From: GWF2-38-10 sp964527595 | Lineage (GTDB): Bacteria; Babelota; Babeliae; Babelales; RVW-14 | NCBI GenBank assembly: GCA_964527595.1 | Contig: CAZGPI010000005.1 | Span: 1 to 64,000, forward strand | Direction: 5' to 3' | DNA: 64,000 nucleotides | Part shown: in pieces, positions 51,390 through 58,814 of the stretch | Layout: the number at the start of each line of letters is the position of its first letter | How positions within the stretch are numbered: position 1 is the stretch's first letter | The notes under the pieces: model-generated | The model's database searches: none | The model's input: the letters and a program-made list of their open reading frames with translations, nothing else | Told to the model about the DNA's origin: nothing | Position numbers and translations under genes: made by a program

Positions 51390-52133
51390 ATGATGAAACG
51401 TTATCTTTTTATAATTTTCACCATTTTATGTACAGTTGCAATACCTCAATCATCGCAACTACATGCTGAAATTCCGGCCCCAATAAACACAAATATCACC
51501 ACCAACCCAACTACTCAGCCTGAACAAGAAGTACAAGCAACAGCTCAAGTAGAATTGCCAACCCCACCCGTTGCAGAAACACCAAAGATTAACATCCCGC
51601 TCTTTGAGCAAATGAAAAAGAATTTATCGGACCTGTTCAAAGCTGCCGAGATATTAGATGATCAGCAAAAGTCTGCCGGTTTTCTTAAACAAAATATCAC
51701 CATCGTTGAACTCAATGAGCTCATTAAACGCGTTCAAGAAGATCTAAAGAGATTTGATCAATTGGATCGAAGCGATAAAACAGAGATCCTCAAGATTATT
51801 AAAGAAAAAGAACAAATATTGCTCAAGCAATTTAGTGACATGGAAATTGTTTTATTGCCAAATTCTCAGCCAAAAAAACCTATATCATTTCTGACAAAAA
51901 GCGCGATAACTATTGGTGTTTTGCTTTTACTTGGCGTTGGCGTTGCCAGTTATAATAATGCCGATGGCGCTGGCCGTTCAATCCATCATTCTAACGATGT
52001 AAGTGGCCTTACCGTAAGGGATCCCAGCAGTGATGATTCATTCTTTAATCGTCTTGTAAAACCGACCGGGAATAATTTTTGCCAAAATGTTAGTGATTTT
52101 CTTAGTAAACTTGCTGACTTGACTCATCCCTAA
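51390..52133 (+). CDS. secreted or membrane hypothetical protein
   Basis: Not recognised. This 247-residue protein has a signal peptide (YLFIIFTILCTVAIPQSSQL) and a Pro/Thr/Gln-rich segment (about 28-65). Charged helices that may form a coiled coil occupy about 70-155 (LFEQMKKNLSDLFKAAEIL through KEKEQILLKQ). A membrane helix lies near 172-190 (ITIGVLLLLGVGVASY), and a short polar tail ends the protein. An AAAAAGG element precedes the twin ATGs. The architecture suggests an envelope spacer protein. Confidence 0.6.
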   Translation: MMKRYLFIIFTILCTVAIPQSSQLHAEIPAPINTNITTNPTTQPEQEVQATAQVELPTPPVAETPKINIPLFEQMKKNLSDLFKAAEILDDQQKSAGFLKQNITIVELNELIKRVQEDLKRFDQLDRSDKTEILKIIKEKEQILLKQFSDMEIVLLPNSQPKKPISFLTKSAITIGVLLLLGVGVASYNNADGAGRSIHHSNDVSGLTVRDPSSDDSFFNRLVKPTGNNFCQNVSDFLSKLADLTHP

Positions 52134-52176
52134 TCAGGCAACTAAAATCCATCGTTTCTATAATAAATTTCTTATC

Positions 52177-52206
52177 AAGAAGGTTGCAGCATCGCAGCCT
52201 TCTTTG
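52177..52206 (+). terminator. rho-independent terminator
   Basis: AAGAAGGTTGC (52177-52187) pairs with GCAGCCTTCTT (52194-52204) apart from one mismatched position, then GTTTG. Confidence 0.65.
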
Positions 52207-52218
52207 TTTGCTCATGTA

Positions 52219-52368
52219 ATGGGCGCACATTTTTACCCTAAAAAACAAGGGCTCAAATGTCAACCGGCGTTAGTTGATTTGCATAATCCTAACGATCACA
52301 TGATTGAATCAAAAGACTTAAACATACATATTAAAAAATATAAGAAATCTGGAAAAAAAATTGAATAA
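52219..52368 (+). CDS. short open frame of 49 codons, possible small gene or remnant
   Basis: ATG at 52219 to TAA at 52366. The product starts MGAHFYPKKQGLKCQPALVD and ends with a very basic IKKYKKSGKKIE. There is no strong ribosome binding site and no recognised family. It lies between a terminator and the tRNA cluster, a common place for gene remnants. Confidence 0.25.
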   Translation: MGAHFYPKKQGLKCQPALVDLHNPNDHMIESKDLNIHIKKYKKSGKKIE

Positions 52369-52413
52369 GACTGGGTTTTGAATTTATAGAAGTTATCGAT
52401 CAGTTATATTAAC

Positions 52414-52505
52414 TGGTGGAGAGGGGGAGATTCGAACTCCCGATTCCGGTCTCCCGGAATAACGGTTTTCAAGACCGCCGCAATCGACCACTCTGCCACC
52501 TCTCC
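52414..52505 (-). tRNA. tRNA-Ser (TGA)
   Basis: Read leftward, acceptor GGAGAGG pairs with CCTCTCC. The anticodon loop CTTGAAA gives anticodon TGA, there is a long class II variable arm, and the T arm contains GTTCGAAT. Discriminator and CCA are encoded. Confidence 0.93.
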
Positions 52506-52531
52506 GAAGTTTTTTTGATAAGAACGTAGGA

Positions 52532-52623
52532 TGGTGGAGAGAGAGGGATTCGAACCCTCGATCCGGGTTTCCCCAGATACGCACTTAGCAGGCGCGCGCT
52601 TTCGGCCACTCAGCCATCTCTCC
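52532..52623 (-). tRNA. tRNA-Ser (GCT)
   Basis: Acceptor GGAGAGA pairs with TCTCTCC. The anticodon loop CTGCTAA gives GCT, with a long variable arm and T arm GAGGG-TTCGAAT-CCCTC. CCA is encoded. It lies 26 bases upstream of the other tRNA-Ser gene. Confidence 0.93.
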
Positions 52624-52648
52624 TTTAAAAGAAAATATCAAAAAAATA

Positions 52649-52722
52649 TGCGCCCAAGAGGATTCGAACCTCTAACCGTCAGATTCGTAGTCTGATACTC
52701 TATCCAGTTGAGCTATGGGCGC
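52649..52722 (-). tRNA. tRNA-Arg (ACG), CCA not encoded
   Basis: Acceptor GCGCCCA pairs with TGGGCGC. The D arm is GCTC/GAGT, the anticodon stem CAGAC/TCTGA-type with loop CTACGAA (anticodon ACG), and the T arm AGAGG-TTCGAAT-CCTCT. The discriminator A is followed by TAT, so CCA must be added by enzyme, unlike the other tRNAs here. Confidence 0.93.
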
Positions 52723-52841
52723 TAATTTTCATTTTTAACTGGTCGTTTTCAAAGAGTGTCACGAAAAATAAGTTTTCATGGTAATATAATACCTTATTCA
52801 GCTGCTTTTTCTAGTATTTTCTTAATTTTTTTAAGGGGAGC

Positions 52842-53132
52842 ATGGACTTGGTAATTGAAGTAAAGGTTGTTCCAAATTCAAAAAAACAATCATTCAGCCT
52901 TGGGCAACAAGGATCGATCAAGTGTACACTCAAAAGCCAACCAGAAAAAGGTAAGGCAAATGAGGAACTTATCAAACTTTTGAGCAAGACATTACGTATC
53001 CCACAACAAGATATTAAGATTCTTAGTGGACACACGAGCAAAAAAAAAATCATTAAAATTAATGTTGATGATCTTACCCTTCCCCAATTATATGCCCTGT
53101 GCAACATAGAAACCCAAACAACCATCAAATAA
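52842..53132 (+). CDS. DUF167 (YggU-like) protein
   Basis: A 96-residue DUF167-family protein. Landmarks are the opening IEVKVVPNSKKQSF, CTLKSQPEKGKANEELIKLLSKTLRI (the conserved PxxGKAN core) and IKILSGHTSKKKIIKI. Function is unknown; family members are small cytoplasmic proteins often beside yggT and pilus or cell-division genes. Here the downstream gene encodes PilC, nine bases later, so coexpression is likely. AAGGGGAGC precedes the ATG. Confidence 0.9.
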   Translation: MDLVIEVKVVPNSKKQSFSLGQQGSIKCTLKSQPEKGKANEELIKLLSKTLRIPQQDIKILSGHTSKKKIIKINVDDLTLPQLYALCNIETQTTIK

Positions 53133-53140
53133 GGATTGTT

Positions 53141-54343
53141 ATGCCTCAGTATACCTGGAAAGGCATCGATTTGTCCGGCTCTCAAAAGCAAGGTGCTCTT
53201 ACCATAGAATCTCCAGCCCAGCTCAAAGAACAACTACTACGTGACGGTATTGCGCTTTTATCATTTGCAGAAAAAAAGCCTCACAAACCATGGCTCATTA
53301 CTCGTCGAAACACAGGAGGACAATCTTCATTGATTACCTTCTTTGAATATCTATGCCACCTTATCGATAGCGGGGTACCGCTTCTTACTGCCCTAGAACT
53401 TGTCACGACACAGCTTACCGATCAAGAATTATGTTCTATCCTCAACCAAATAATCATCTGCGTTAAAAAGGGTGATGCCTTTTCAACTTCCCTTAAAGGG
53501 TATCCTGAAAAATTTTCACCAACCATTATTCAATTAATATCTGCCGGCGAAAAAACAGGAAAACTGGCGCCATCTCTTACCTATTTGTGTTCATATCTTA
53601 AAGATCAAAACACCTTCAAGAAAACACTTGTTCAATCATCAATCTTCCCACTGTTCACCATGTCATTTGGATTTATCATCATGATCGGCATACTGGTTGG
53701 CATCATTCCCCAATTTGAAAACTTTTTCAACTCAACCAATAAAACCTTACCGCCATTAACTCAAGGAATTCTCAATCTTAGTGCATGGCTTAGATCGTGG
53801 AATAGCATTATCTTTTTGGCTATTTTTATCGTTGGAATCTTTTTACTTAAACACTTAACCCCTAAAAACATTTTATCGGGCCTATTTACCAGGATTCCCT
53901 TACTGGGCAACATAATAATAACCACCAACCTTATTAATACCTTGCGAATGTTGTCACTTTTTTTGAAGGCCGGAATACCGCTCAAAGATGCCCTTGAAAC
54001 AATAGCCATTTCTATCAAAAACCCTCACTTTCATAAAAAAATACAAAAAATAACCAATGCACTTGTCGCAGGACAAAGCATCGCAACACAACTTCCCACA
54101 TTAGCATCATCAAAAGATGCCGCAATACTTAACACTTTTATTACAATTGGAGAACAAACGGGCAAGCTAGATGCAATGCTTGATAAAGCTACTGCCATTT
54201 TTGAAGAAAAGCTCAAGAATGACCTAGACGCATTTTCCTTGTTTTTTCAACCAACCCTTATGATCGTTGTTGGGCTGCTTATCGCTGTCCTCATGGCGGC
54301 CGTATACCTTCCACTTTTCAATTTGGCATATTTTTGCTCATAG
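53141..54343 (+). CDS. type II secretion/type IV pilus inner-membrane protein (PilC/GspF)
   Basis: A 400-residue platform protein of type IV pilus or type II secretion machines. The N-terminus PQYTWKGIDLSGSQKQGALT matches the family. Two T2SSF repeats follow, each with a helical bundle beginning FFEYLCHLIDSGVPLLTALEL and TNLINTLRMLSLFLKAGIPLKDALETI, and a membrane helix pair. TFITIGEQTGKLDAML is the conserved GExxGxL element of the second repeat. The ATG at 53141 has AAGGA upstream. No ATPase or pilin genes lie beside it. Confidence 0.92.
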   Translation: MPQYTWKGIDLSGSQKQGALTIESPAQLKEQLLRDGIALLSFAEKKPHKPWLITRRNTGGQSSLITFFEYLCHLIDSGVPLLTALELVTTQLTDQELCSILNQIIICVKKGDAFSTSLKGYPEKFSPTIIQLISAGEKTGKLAPSLTYLCSYLKDQNTFKKTLVQSSIFPLFTMSFGFIIMIGILVGIIPQFENFFNSTNKTLPPLTQGILNLSAWLRSWNSIIFLAIFIVGIFLLKHLTPKNILSGLFTRIPLLGNIIITTNLINTLRMLSLFLKAGIPLKDALETIAISIKNPHFHKKIQKITNALVAGQSIATQLPTLASSKDAAILNTFITIGEQTGKLDAMLDKATAIFEEKLKNDLDAFSLFFQPTLMIVVGLLIAVLMAAVYLPLFNLAYFCS

Positions 54344-54429
54344 AAACCATGGCCCACTTGCATCAGACCGATTACCTGTTAAGCTTAGTTGGAGTTTATA
54401 TCGAATTCAATGGGGTTATGAGGAATAAT

Positions 54430-55866
54430 ATGAATTTTATGCACACCAAAAAAAAGTTGTACTTTATATATTTAGCACTATTCTTAAGTCCGTTTATGGC
54501 AAAAACCGAGACGCCACAAAATGGCGCTGCTGACCATCGACCATGGATCACCATCTTTGTCCACGGCACAAGCGGAGCAACATACACATTGCTCAATTTT
54601 AACGGCCTTCTTTCGGACAATTATGAAAACACAATTTACCAAAAACTTCAAAGCCGAAACAAAAAACAAGCACTCATTCACAAAAAATGCTTTCTCTTTG
54701 AAGATGGATTACACAAAATAAGCCTTGAAGACCCAACCACAAATAGAGTTGCCAGTGCTTTTGCTACTATTTATCATGAAATTCTTGGATTAGTAGATCA
54801 TCGCCAAGCCGAAAATGCCTCCTATTATACGTTTGGCTGGAGCGGGCTACTGAGCCAGAAGGCACGGCGGCAGGAAGCTATTGCTTTTTACTCATCACTC
54901 AGCCAAGAAATTGCATACTATAATAAGCAAGGCCTGAACCCACGAATACGTATTATCTGCCATAGCCATGGTGGCAATATTGCCCTCAATCTTGCCGGAA
55001 TACATGCGTTTCTCAACAAGAACATATTTCAAGAGACTATAACAAACACATCTGTCTCAAAAATTTCTCAGAATATTTCGCCAGAAATATTCGCCAATCT
55101 AGATCCTGGCCTTGTTATTGACGAACTTATATTGCTTGCAACGCCAATTCAAATAGAAACAGAAGAATTTTGTACTTCACCTCTATTCAAAAAGATACTC
55201 AGTTTTTATTCACATACCGATATCGTACAAATATCTGATTTTGTTTCAACTGATGGTCCTGGAAGCAAGCATACCATAGATCAACGCTACATTAGCCCAA
55301 AGATTATGCAGATTCATTGCTCGGTAACTAGACACGATCTTCAACCCAAGGCGATGCCGGCAATAACAAGTGCCCCTCCCCAAGAAACAATAAGTAATAA
55401 ACAAGCGGTTGTCACATTACTTAAAGGTCTGTTTCGAGGAAAAGAATCGAACGATATGCTTCCGGCAATAGAAAAAATGATTCAAGGGCTGGTCTACCTG
55501 TCGGATATACCTAAAGAAAAAGACTTTGACTATTATGCGCTTAAAAAAGAGCTATGCGCCATACAAAAAAACATGATCGCCCACCCACACGATCCTGTGC
55601 ACACCGACTTTGTCTATGGCTTAGAAGACAAAACGCATAAGAGCTTCTCAACTTTACCGCTTATTTTGTGGGCACCACTCTTCGCTACGCTTTTACAAGC
55701 TAACAACCCCGACCAAACCGAAGTAGATCAGCACATAATCTTAAACTACTACGATAAAACGATGAGCTTTGAAGCCCAAAATACCAGTGGGTCGGCAAAG
55801 AAAATAGATGTTCCTGAAGATATATTACGAAAACTCAAAACAACGTTTTATGCATGCCTCAATTAG
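54430..55866 (+). CDS. secreted lipase-like alpha/beta hydrolase
   Basis: A 478-residue protein. The start at 54430 has GAGGA upstream and gives a signal peptide (KKLYFIYLALFLSPFMAK). The hydrolase features are TIFVHGTSGATYTLL (oxyanion region) near residue 40 and the nucleophile elbow IICHSHGGNIALNLAG (Ser-His-Gly form of GxSxG) near 180. A possible acid residue lies in YSHTDIVQI. A C-terminal region of about 150 residues is unrelated to the hydrolase core. It probably acts on lipids or esters outside the cytoplasm. No lipase chaperone is nearby. A palindromic repeat and a terminator follow. Confidence 0.75.
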   Translation: MNFMHTKKKLYFIYLALFLSPFMAKTETPQNGAADHRPWITIFVHGTSGATYTLLNFNGLLSDNYENTIYQKLQSRNKKQALIHKKCFLFEDGLHKISLEDPTTNRVASAFATIYHEILGLVDHRQAENASYYTFGWSGLLSQKARRQEAIAFYSSLSQEIAYYNKQGLNPRIRIICHSHGGNIALNLAGIHAFLNKNIFQETITNTSVSKISQNISPEIFANLDPGLVIDELILLATPIQIETEEFCTSPLFKKILSFYSHTDIVQISDFVSTDGPGSKHTIDQRYISPKIMQIHCSVTRHDLQPKAMPAITSAPPQETISNKQAVVTLLKGLFRGKESNDMLPAIEKMIQGLVYLSDIPKEKDFDYYALKKELCAIQKNMIAHPHDPVHTDFVYGLEDKTHKSFSTLPLILWAPLFATLLQANNPDQTEVDQHIILNYYDKTMSFEAQNTSGSAKKIDVPEDILRKLKTTFYACLN

Positions 55867-55893
55867 CATTCACATATTTAATGAATTATTGTT

Positions 55894-55926
55894 AAGATGG
55901 ATCCCGGACTTGATCCGGGATGACAA
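55894..55926 (+). repeat. 33-bp palindromic element, copy 2, intergenic
   Basis: The core is ATCCCGGA-CTTGA-TCCGGGAT with perfect 8-bp arms, preceded by AAGATGG and followed by GACAA. It is the same length as copy 1 at 29351, and the two stem differences are compensated on the opposite arm. It lies just before a terminator. Confidence 0.75.
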
Positions 55927-55930
55927 GAAA

Positions 55931-55965
55931 AAAAGGCCCGCTGAAATTCAGCGGGCCTTTTTTAT
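55931..55965. terminator. rho-independent terminator
   Basis: AAAAGGCCCGCTGAA (55932-55946) pairs with TTCAGCGGGCCTTTT (55948-55962), ending in a T-run. The A-run on the other side lets it serve the convergent lipoprotein gene as well. Confidence 0.9.
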
Positions 55966-55985
55966 TCTAATCAAAGCAAATGAAT

Positions 55986-56243
55986 TTAGGCAGCTTTGTT
56001 TTCTTCTGCTGCTTTTTCATCTTTAGGTTCATCAACAGGTGTTGTTGCTGTTGCAGGTGTTGCATCAGCGACTGTTGTTGCTGCTACAGGTGCTTCGTTT
56101 TGAGCAACTTCTTTGACAGCTTCTGTTTTTTGTTCGATTGGTGCTTGGTCAACTTTTACTTCTTCTTTTTTGCATGTACCACATGAACAAAGAAGAGACA
56201 ATGCTGCTACGCCAAGTACATAAGAGAATACGTTCTTTTGCAT
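55986..56243 (-). CDS. small acidic Ala/Glu-rich lipoprotein
   Basis: An 85-residue protein. A lipoprotein signal (VFSYVLGVAALSLLCSCGTC, lipobox LCSC) is followed by a low-complexity mature part rich in Ala, Thr, Glu and Lys, with repeated APVAATTVADATPATATT-like blocks. The composition resembles small outer-membrane or surface spacer lipoproteins. No known family. The frame has a normal start with GGGAG seven bases upstream on the minus strand. Confidence 0.7.
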   Translation of the reverse strand: MQKNVFSYVLGVAALSLLCSCGTCKKEEVKVDQAPIEQKTEAVKEVAQNEAPVAATTVADATPATATTPVDEPKDEKAAEENKAA

Positions 56244-56379
56244 GAAAAACTCCCTGAAAAAAAATTAAATATCCGGACTACTTTTTAAATTTCACAACAT
56301 GCTATTTTAAAGCGACTTAATAACAATAGAAAAAATAATTAAAAAAATCAAATATTTCTTCTGAAATCTTATTCAGTGC

Positions 56380-58560
56380 TTAACCCTGCCCTTGAATAGG
56401 CAATTGTACGTGAAACATAGCACCTTTCGCAGAAGGAATCAAGCAAATTGTACCTCCATGCAATGCAATGATGTCACGAACAATGGCCAAACCGAGCCCC
56501 ATATTCTTTTTTTCGGTTGAAACATAAGGCAAGAATAACTTGTCTCGAACTTCTTGCGCAATCCCTGGACCATTATCCGCAAATAAAACACTTACCCAGC
56601 GCCCATCTTCAGACATTTTCGTGTTTATCTTAATCTGCTTGCAAGCCCATTTATCGCCATCTCTTGCCTGCAATGCCCGAATGCTATTATCAAATAAATT
56701 TACTAAAACTCGTTTTATTTTTTTAATATCAATCGAAACTTCTGGCATTTCTTCAAATAACTCAACTTCAATCAAAATATCTGCATAACTAAGACGATAC
56801 AAGCACGCAACCTCTTGCACAATTTTATTTAAATTGGTCATCTCACATTTCAACGCGGGCATGGTCGCAAATTCAGAAAAGTGTACAACTAAGCTTTTTA
56901 TCAGGGCAACCTGTTCCAAAATCACATCGGTACACTGAAAAAAAACGGGGTCTTCACATAATGTTTTTCCAAAGCGTCGTTGCATTCTTTGTGTAGCCAA
57001 TTGAATAGGCGTCAGCGGATTCTTTATCTCATGAGCCATCTGCTTTGCAGCTTCTTGCCAAGTCCGTAATTTATTTGCCCTTACAACCTCAGTTACATCT
57101 TCTAAGACAATCAGGGCACCTTGTTCAAAATTCTTGGGTAAGTTATTTACCATTACAAATGAGATAGTTGTCACAAAAAAATGCTCTTCCCCTTTTAGGG
57201 TCAACACAATTGCTTGCGAAACTTTTTGTTTTCCTCCCCCCTGAAGATTTCTTACTAATTCCAAAAAGGCTTTGGTTACCACGGCACCAAAAATATTAAT
57301 GCGTTTGCCGCAAACCTTTTCGGTATCAATAAAACGCAACGCCATATCCCTAGCGGAAGCATTACACATAACTACTCGGCCATAAGAATTTACTAAAAAG
57401 ACGGCGGCCCTTATATTTTCTAAAATAATAAACAGTTCGCGATGCTTTCCCTCTAACTGCAATTTTGCCTGTTGTATGGTGTGCATCATTTCATTAAAAC
57501 CTTCAACCAAAATCCGCAAATCATCGCTTGCTTGGTAAGACAGCTGCACGTCCCATCGACCTTTTCTTATCTGAGCTATGGCACCCAAAAGATCCTGAAT
57601 CGGTTTGGTTATCCCACGAGCTAAATAGAAGGCACACCAAATAGATAAAAACAAAATAAGAATCATTACCAAAAAAAACGTAAATAAATAGTTAAGGTAA
57701 ATGGGATTACGCATCGATTTAAGTTGCTCATAATCGGCAACCGCATTTTGAATCTCTATAAGCGCATAACGAATATCGGGTGGATAACGCTTTGCCAAAA
57801 CAACCCGATAATCCCCAATTTTACTTACCCAATAAAGAGATCCGTAAAAATCAAAGGTGCCTTCATTATTGATTTCAGCAATTTTTTGAAAAAAGCCTTC
57901 ACACAGACTTTTTATGGTGCGATCGTTAAATTTACGAAATTGGCGCCAAACCCTCATTTCATCTTTAATTTCACCAAAACAGGGGCCGCCGCCAAGTACC
58001 CATACATATGGAGTAACATCATGAGAGCCAAAGCTTTTGGCTTTTCCGTCTATGCGTTCGCGTAGTACTGCCAACTGACTCACATCATGCAACGGTAAAT
58101 GGTCGGTTAATTGTCGTCCAGCATCACTCAACCAGGCACGCTCGGTCGCCGTTTGTTTTTCATGCAATAAGATACCTTTTTTTAGGCCAACCTCAATCCG
58201 TACCTGAAACCAATCATCAATGCTCCGTGTTATCAATCGACCAGCGGTAAAAAAAACAAAAAATGACGGAATAACCGAAAAAAGGGTGAACGCAAACAAG
58301 AGATTACGCTTAAAAACAGTCCCTGGTATACCCTTCTTGCGCTCTATGAACAGCTTAACACTTTGCCGAATGATGACATATAAAAGGAACCCAAGAACCA
58401 AAATATGGACGTTTATTAATAGAAAGAGAAATGTACGGTTAATACCCGCGCCAACCAATTGATGGTTGCGCTGTAGAAAAAACGATACCCATGCGGTCGC
58501 AAAAAGCGCAAATAGGCTAATAATTATAATAACCAAGCGTCTACGTATTAAGAAAGCCAT
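56380..58560 (-). CDS. NtrY-like sensor histidine kinase
   Basis: A membrane histidine kinase of about 726 residues. The N-terminal part has three or four membrane helices (IIIISLFALFATAWVSF, LLINVHILVLGFLLYVI, LFAFTLFSVIPSFFVFF) and a periplasmic domain, then a further helix near 300. HAMP follows (about 320-375), then a PAS-like domain (about 385-490), then HisKA with HEIKNPLTPIQLATQRM. The HATPase module carries NLFDNSIRAL (N box), DNGPGI and GLGLAIV (G boxes). This order is NtrY-like. The first residues are uncertain; the ATG at 58560 follows GGGAAC, and the frame reaches 58596. No response regulator lies in the window. Confidence 0.9.
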   Translation of the reverse strand: MAFLIRRRLVIIIISLFALFATAWVSFFLQRNHQLVGAGINRTFLFLLINVHILVLGFLLYVIIRQSVKLFIERKKGIPGTVFKRNLLFAFTLFSVIPSFFVFFTAGRLITRSIDDWFQVRIEVGLKKGILLHEKQTATERAWLSDAGRQLTDHLPLHDVSQLAVLRERIDGKAKSFGSHDVTPYVWVLGGGPCFGEIKDEMRVWRQFRKFNDRTIKSLCEGFFQKIAEINNEGTFDFYGSLYWVSKIGDYRVVLAKRYPPDIRYALIEIQNAVADYEQLKSMRNPIYLNYLFTFFLVMILILFLSIWCAFYLARGITKPIQDLLGAIAQIRKGRWDVQLSYQASDDLRILVEGFNEMMHTIQQAKLQLEGKHRELFIILENIRAAVFLVNSYGRVVMCNASARDMALRFIDTEKVCGKRINIFGAVVTKAFLELVRNLQGGGKQKVSQAIVLTLKGEEHFFVTTISFVMVNNLPKNFEQGALIVLEDVTEVVRANKLRTWQEAAKQMAHEIKNPLTPIQLATQRMQRRFGKTLCEDPVFFQCTDVILEQVALIKSLVVHFSEFATMPALKCEMTNLNKIVQEVACLYRLSYADILIEVELFEEMPEVSIDIKKIKRVLVNLFDNSIRALQARDGDKWACKQIKINTKMSEDGRWVSVLFADNGPGIAQEVRDKLFLPYVSTEKKNMGLGLAIVRDIIALHGGTICLIPSAKGAMFHVQLPIQGQG

Positions 58561-58704
58561 AAAGTTCCCATCCATCATCCCCAAACGACACAACAATTAA
58601 CACATCCAATCATGATCGAAGGTAAACTTATGTCAACTATTTTATAACTGAAATAAATACACCGATTGTACCAATGGCAAATACTTATCACTTATGGGGG
58701 CGGT

Positions 58705-58732
58705 TGCAATGAGTAACACCCCTGCTATAATT
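58705..58732 (+). promoter_or_regulatory. putative promoter of the large secreted protein gene
   Basis: TTGCAA (58705-58710) and consensus TATAAT (58727-58732) separated by 16 bases, 82 bases before the gene start. Confidence 0.55.
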
Positions 58733-58814
58733 TATCATGTGTCAAGGTTGTAACCTTACACATAATACTTAGATATTTAGGAATACTTATTTCTTACCTT
58801 ATTTGGAGGGACTC

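Noticed and set aside
52393..52584. Minus-strand open frame over the two tRNA-Ser genes
   Set aside because: It is the translation of two structurally complete tRNA genes.
55894..55926. Palindromic element copy 2 as part of the downstream terminator
   Set aside because: The terminator hairpin at 55932-55962 is separate and complete, and the element matches the unrelated trmD copy outside its stem.
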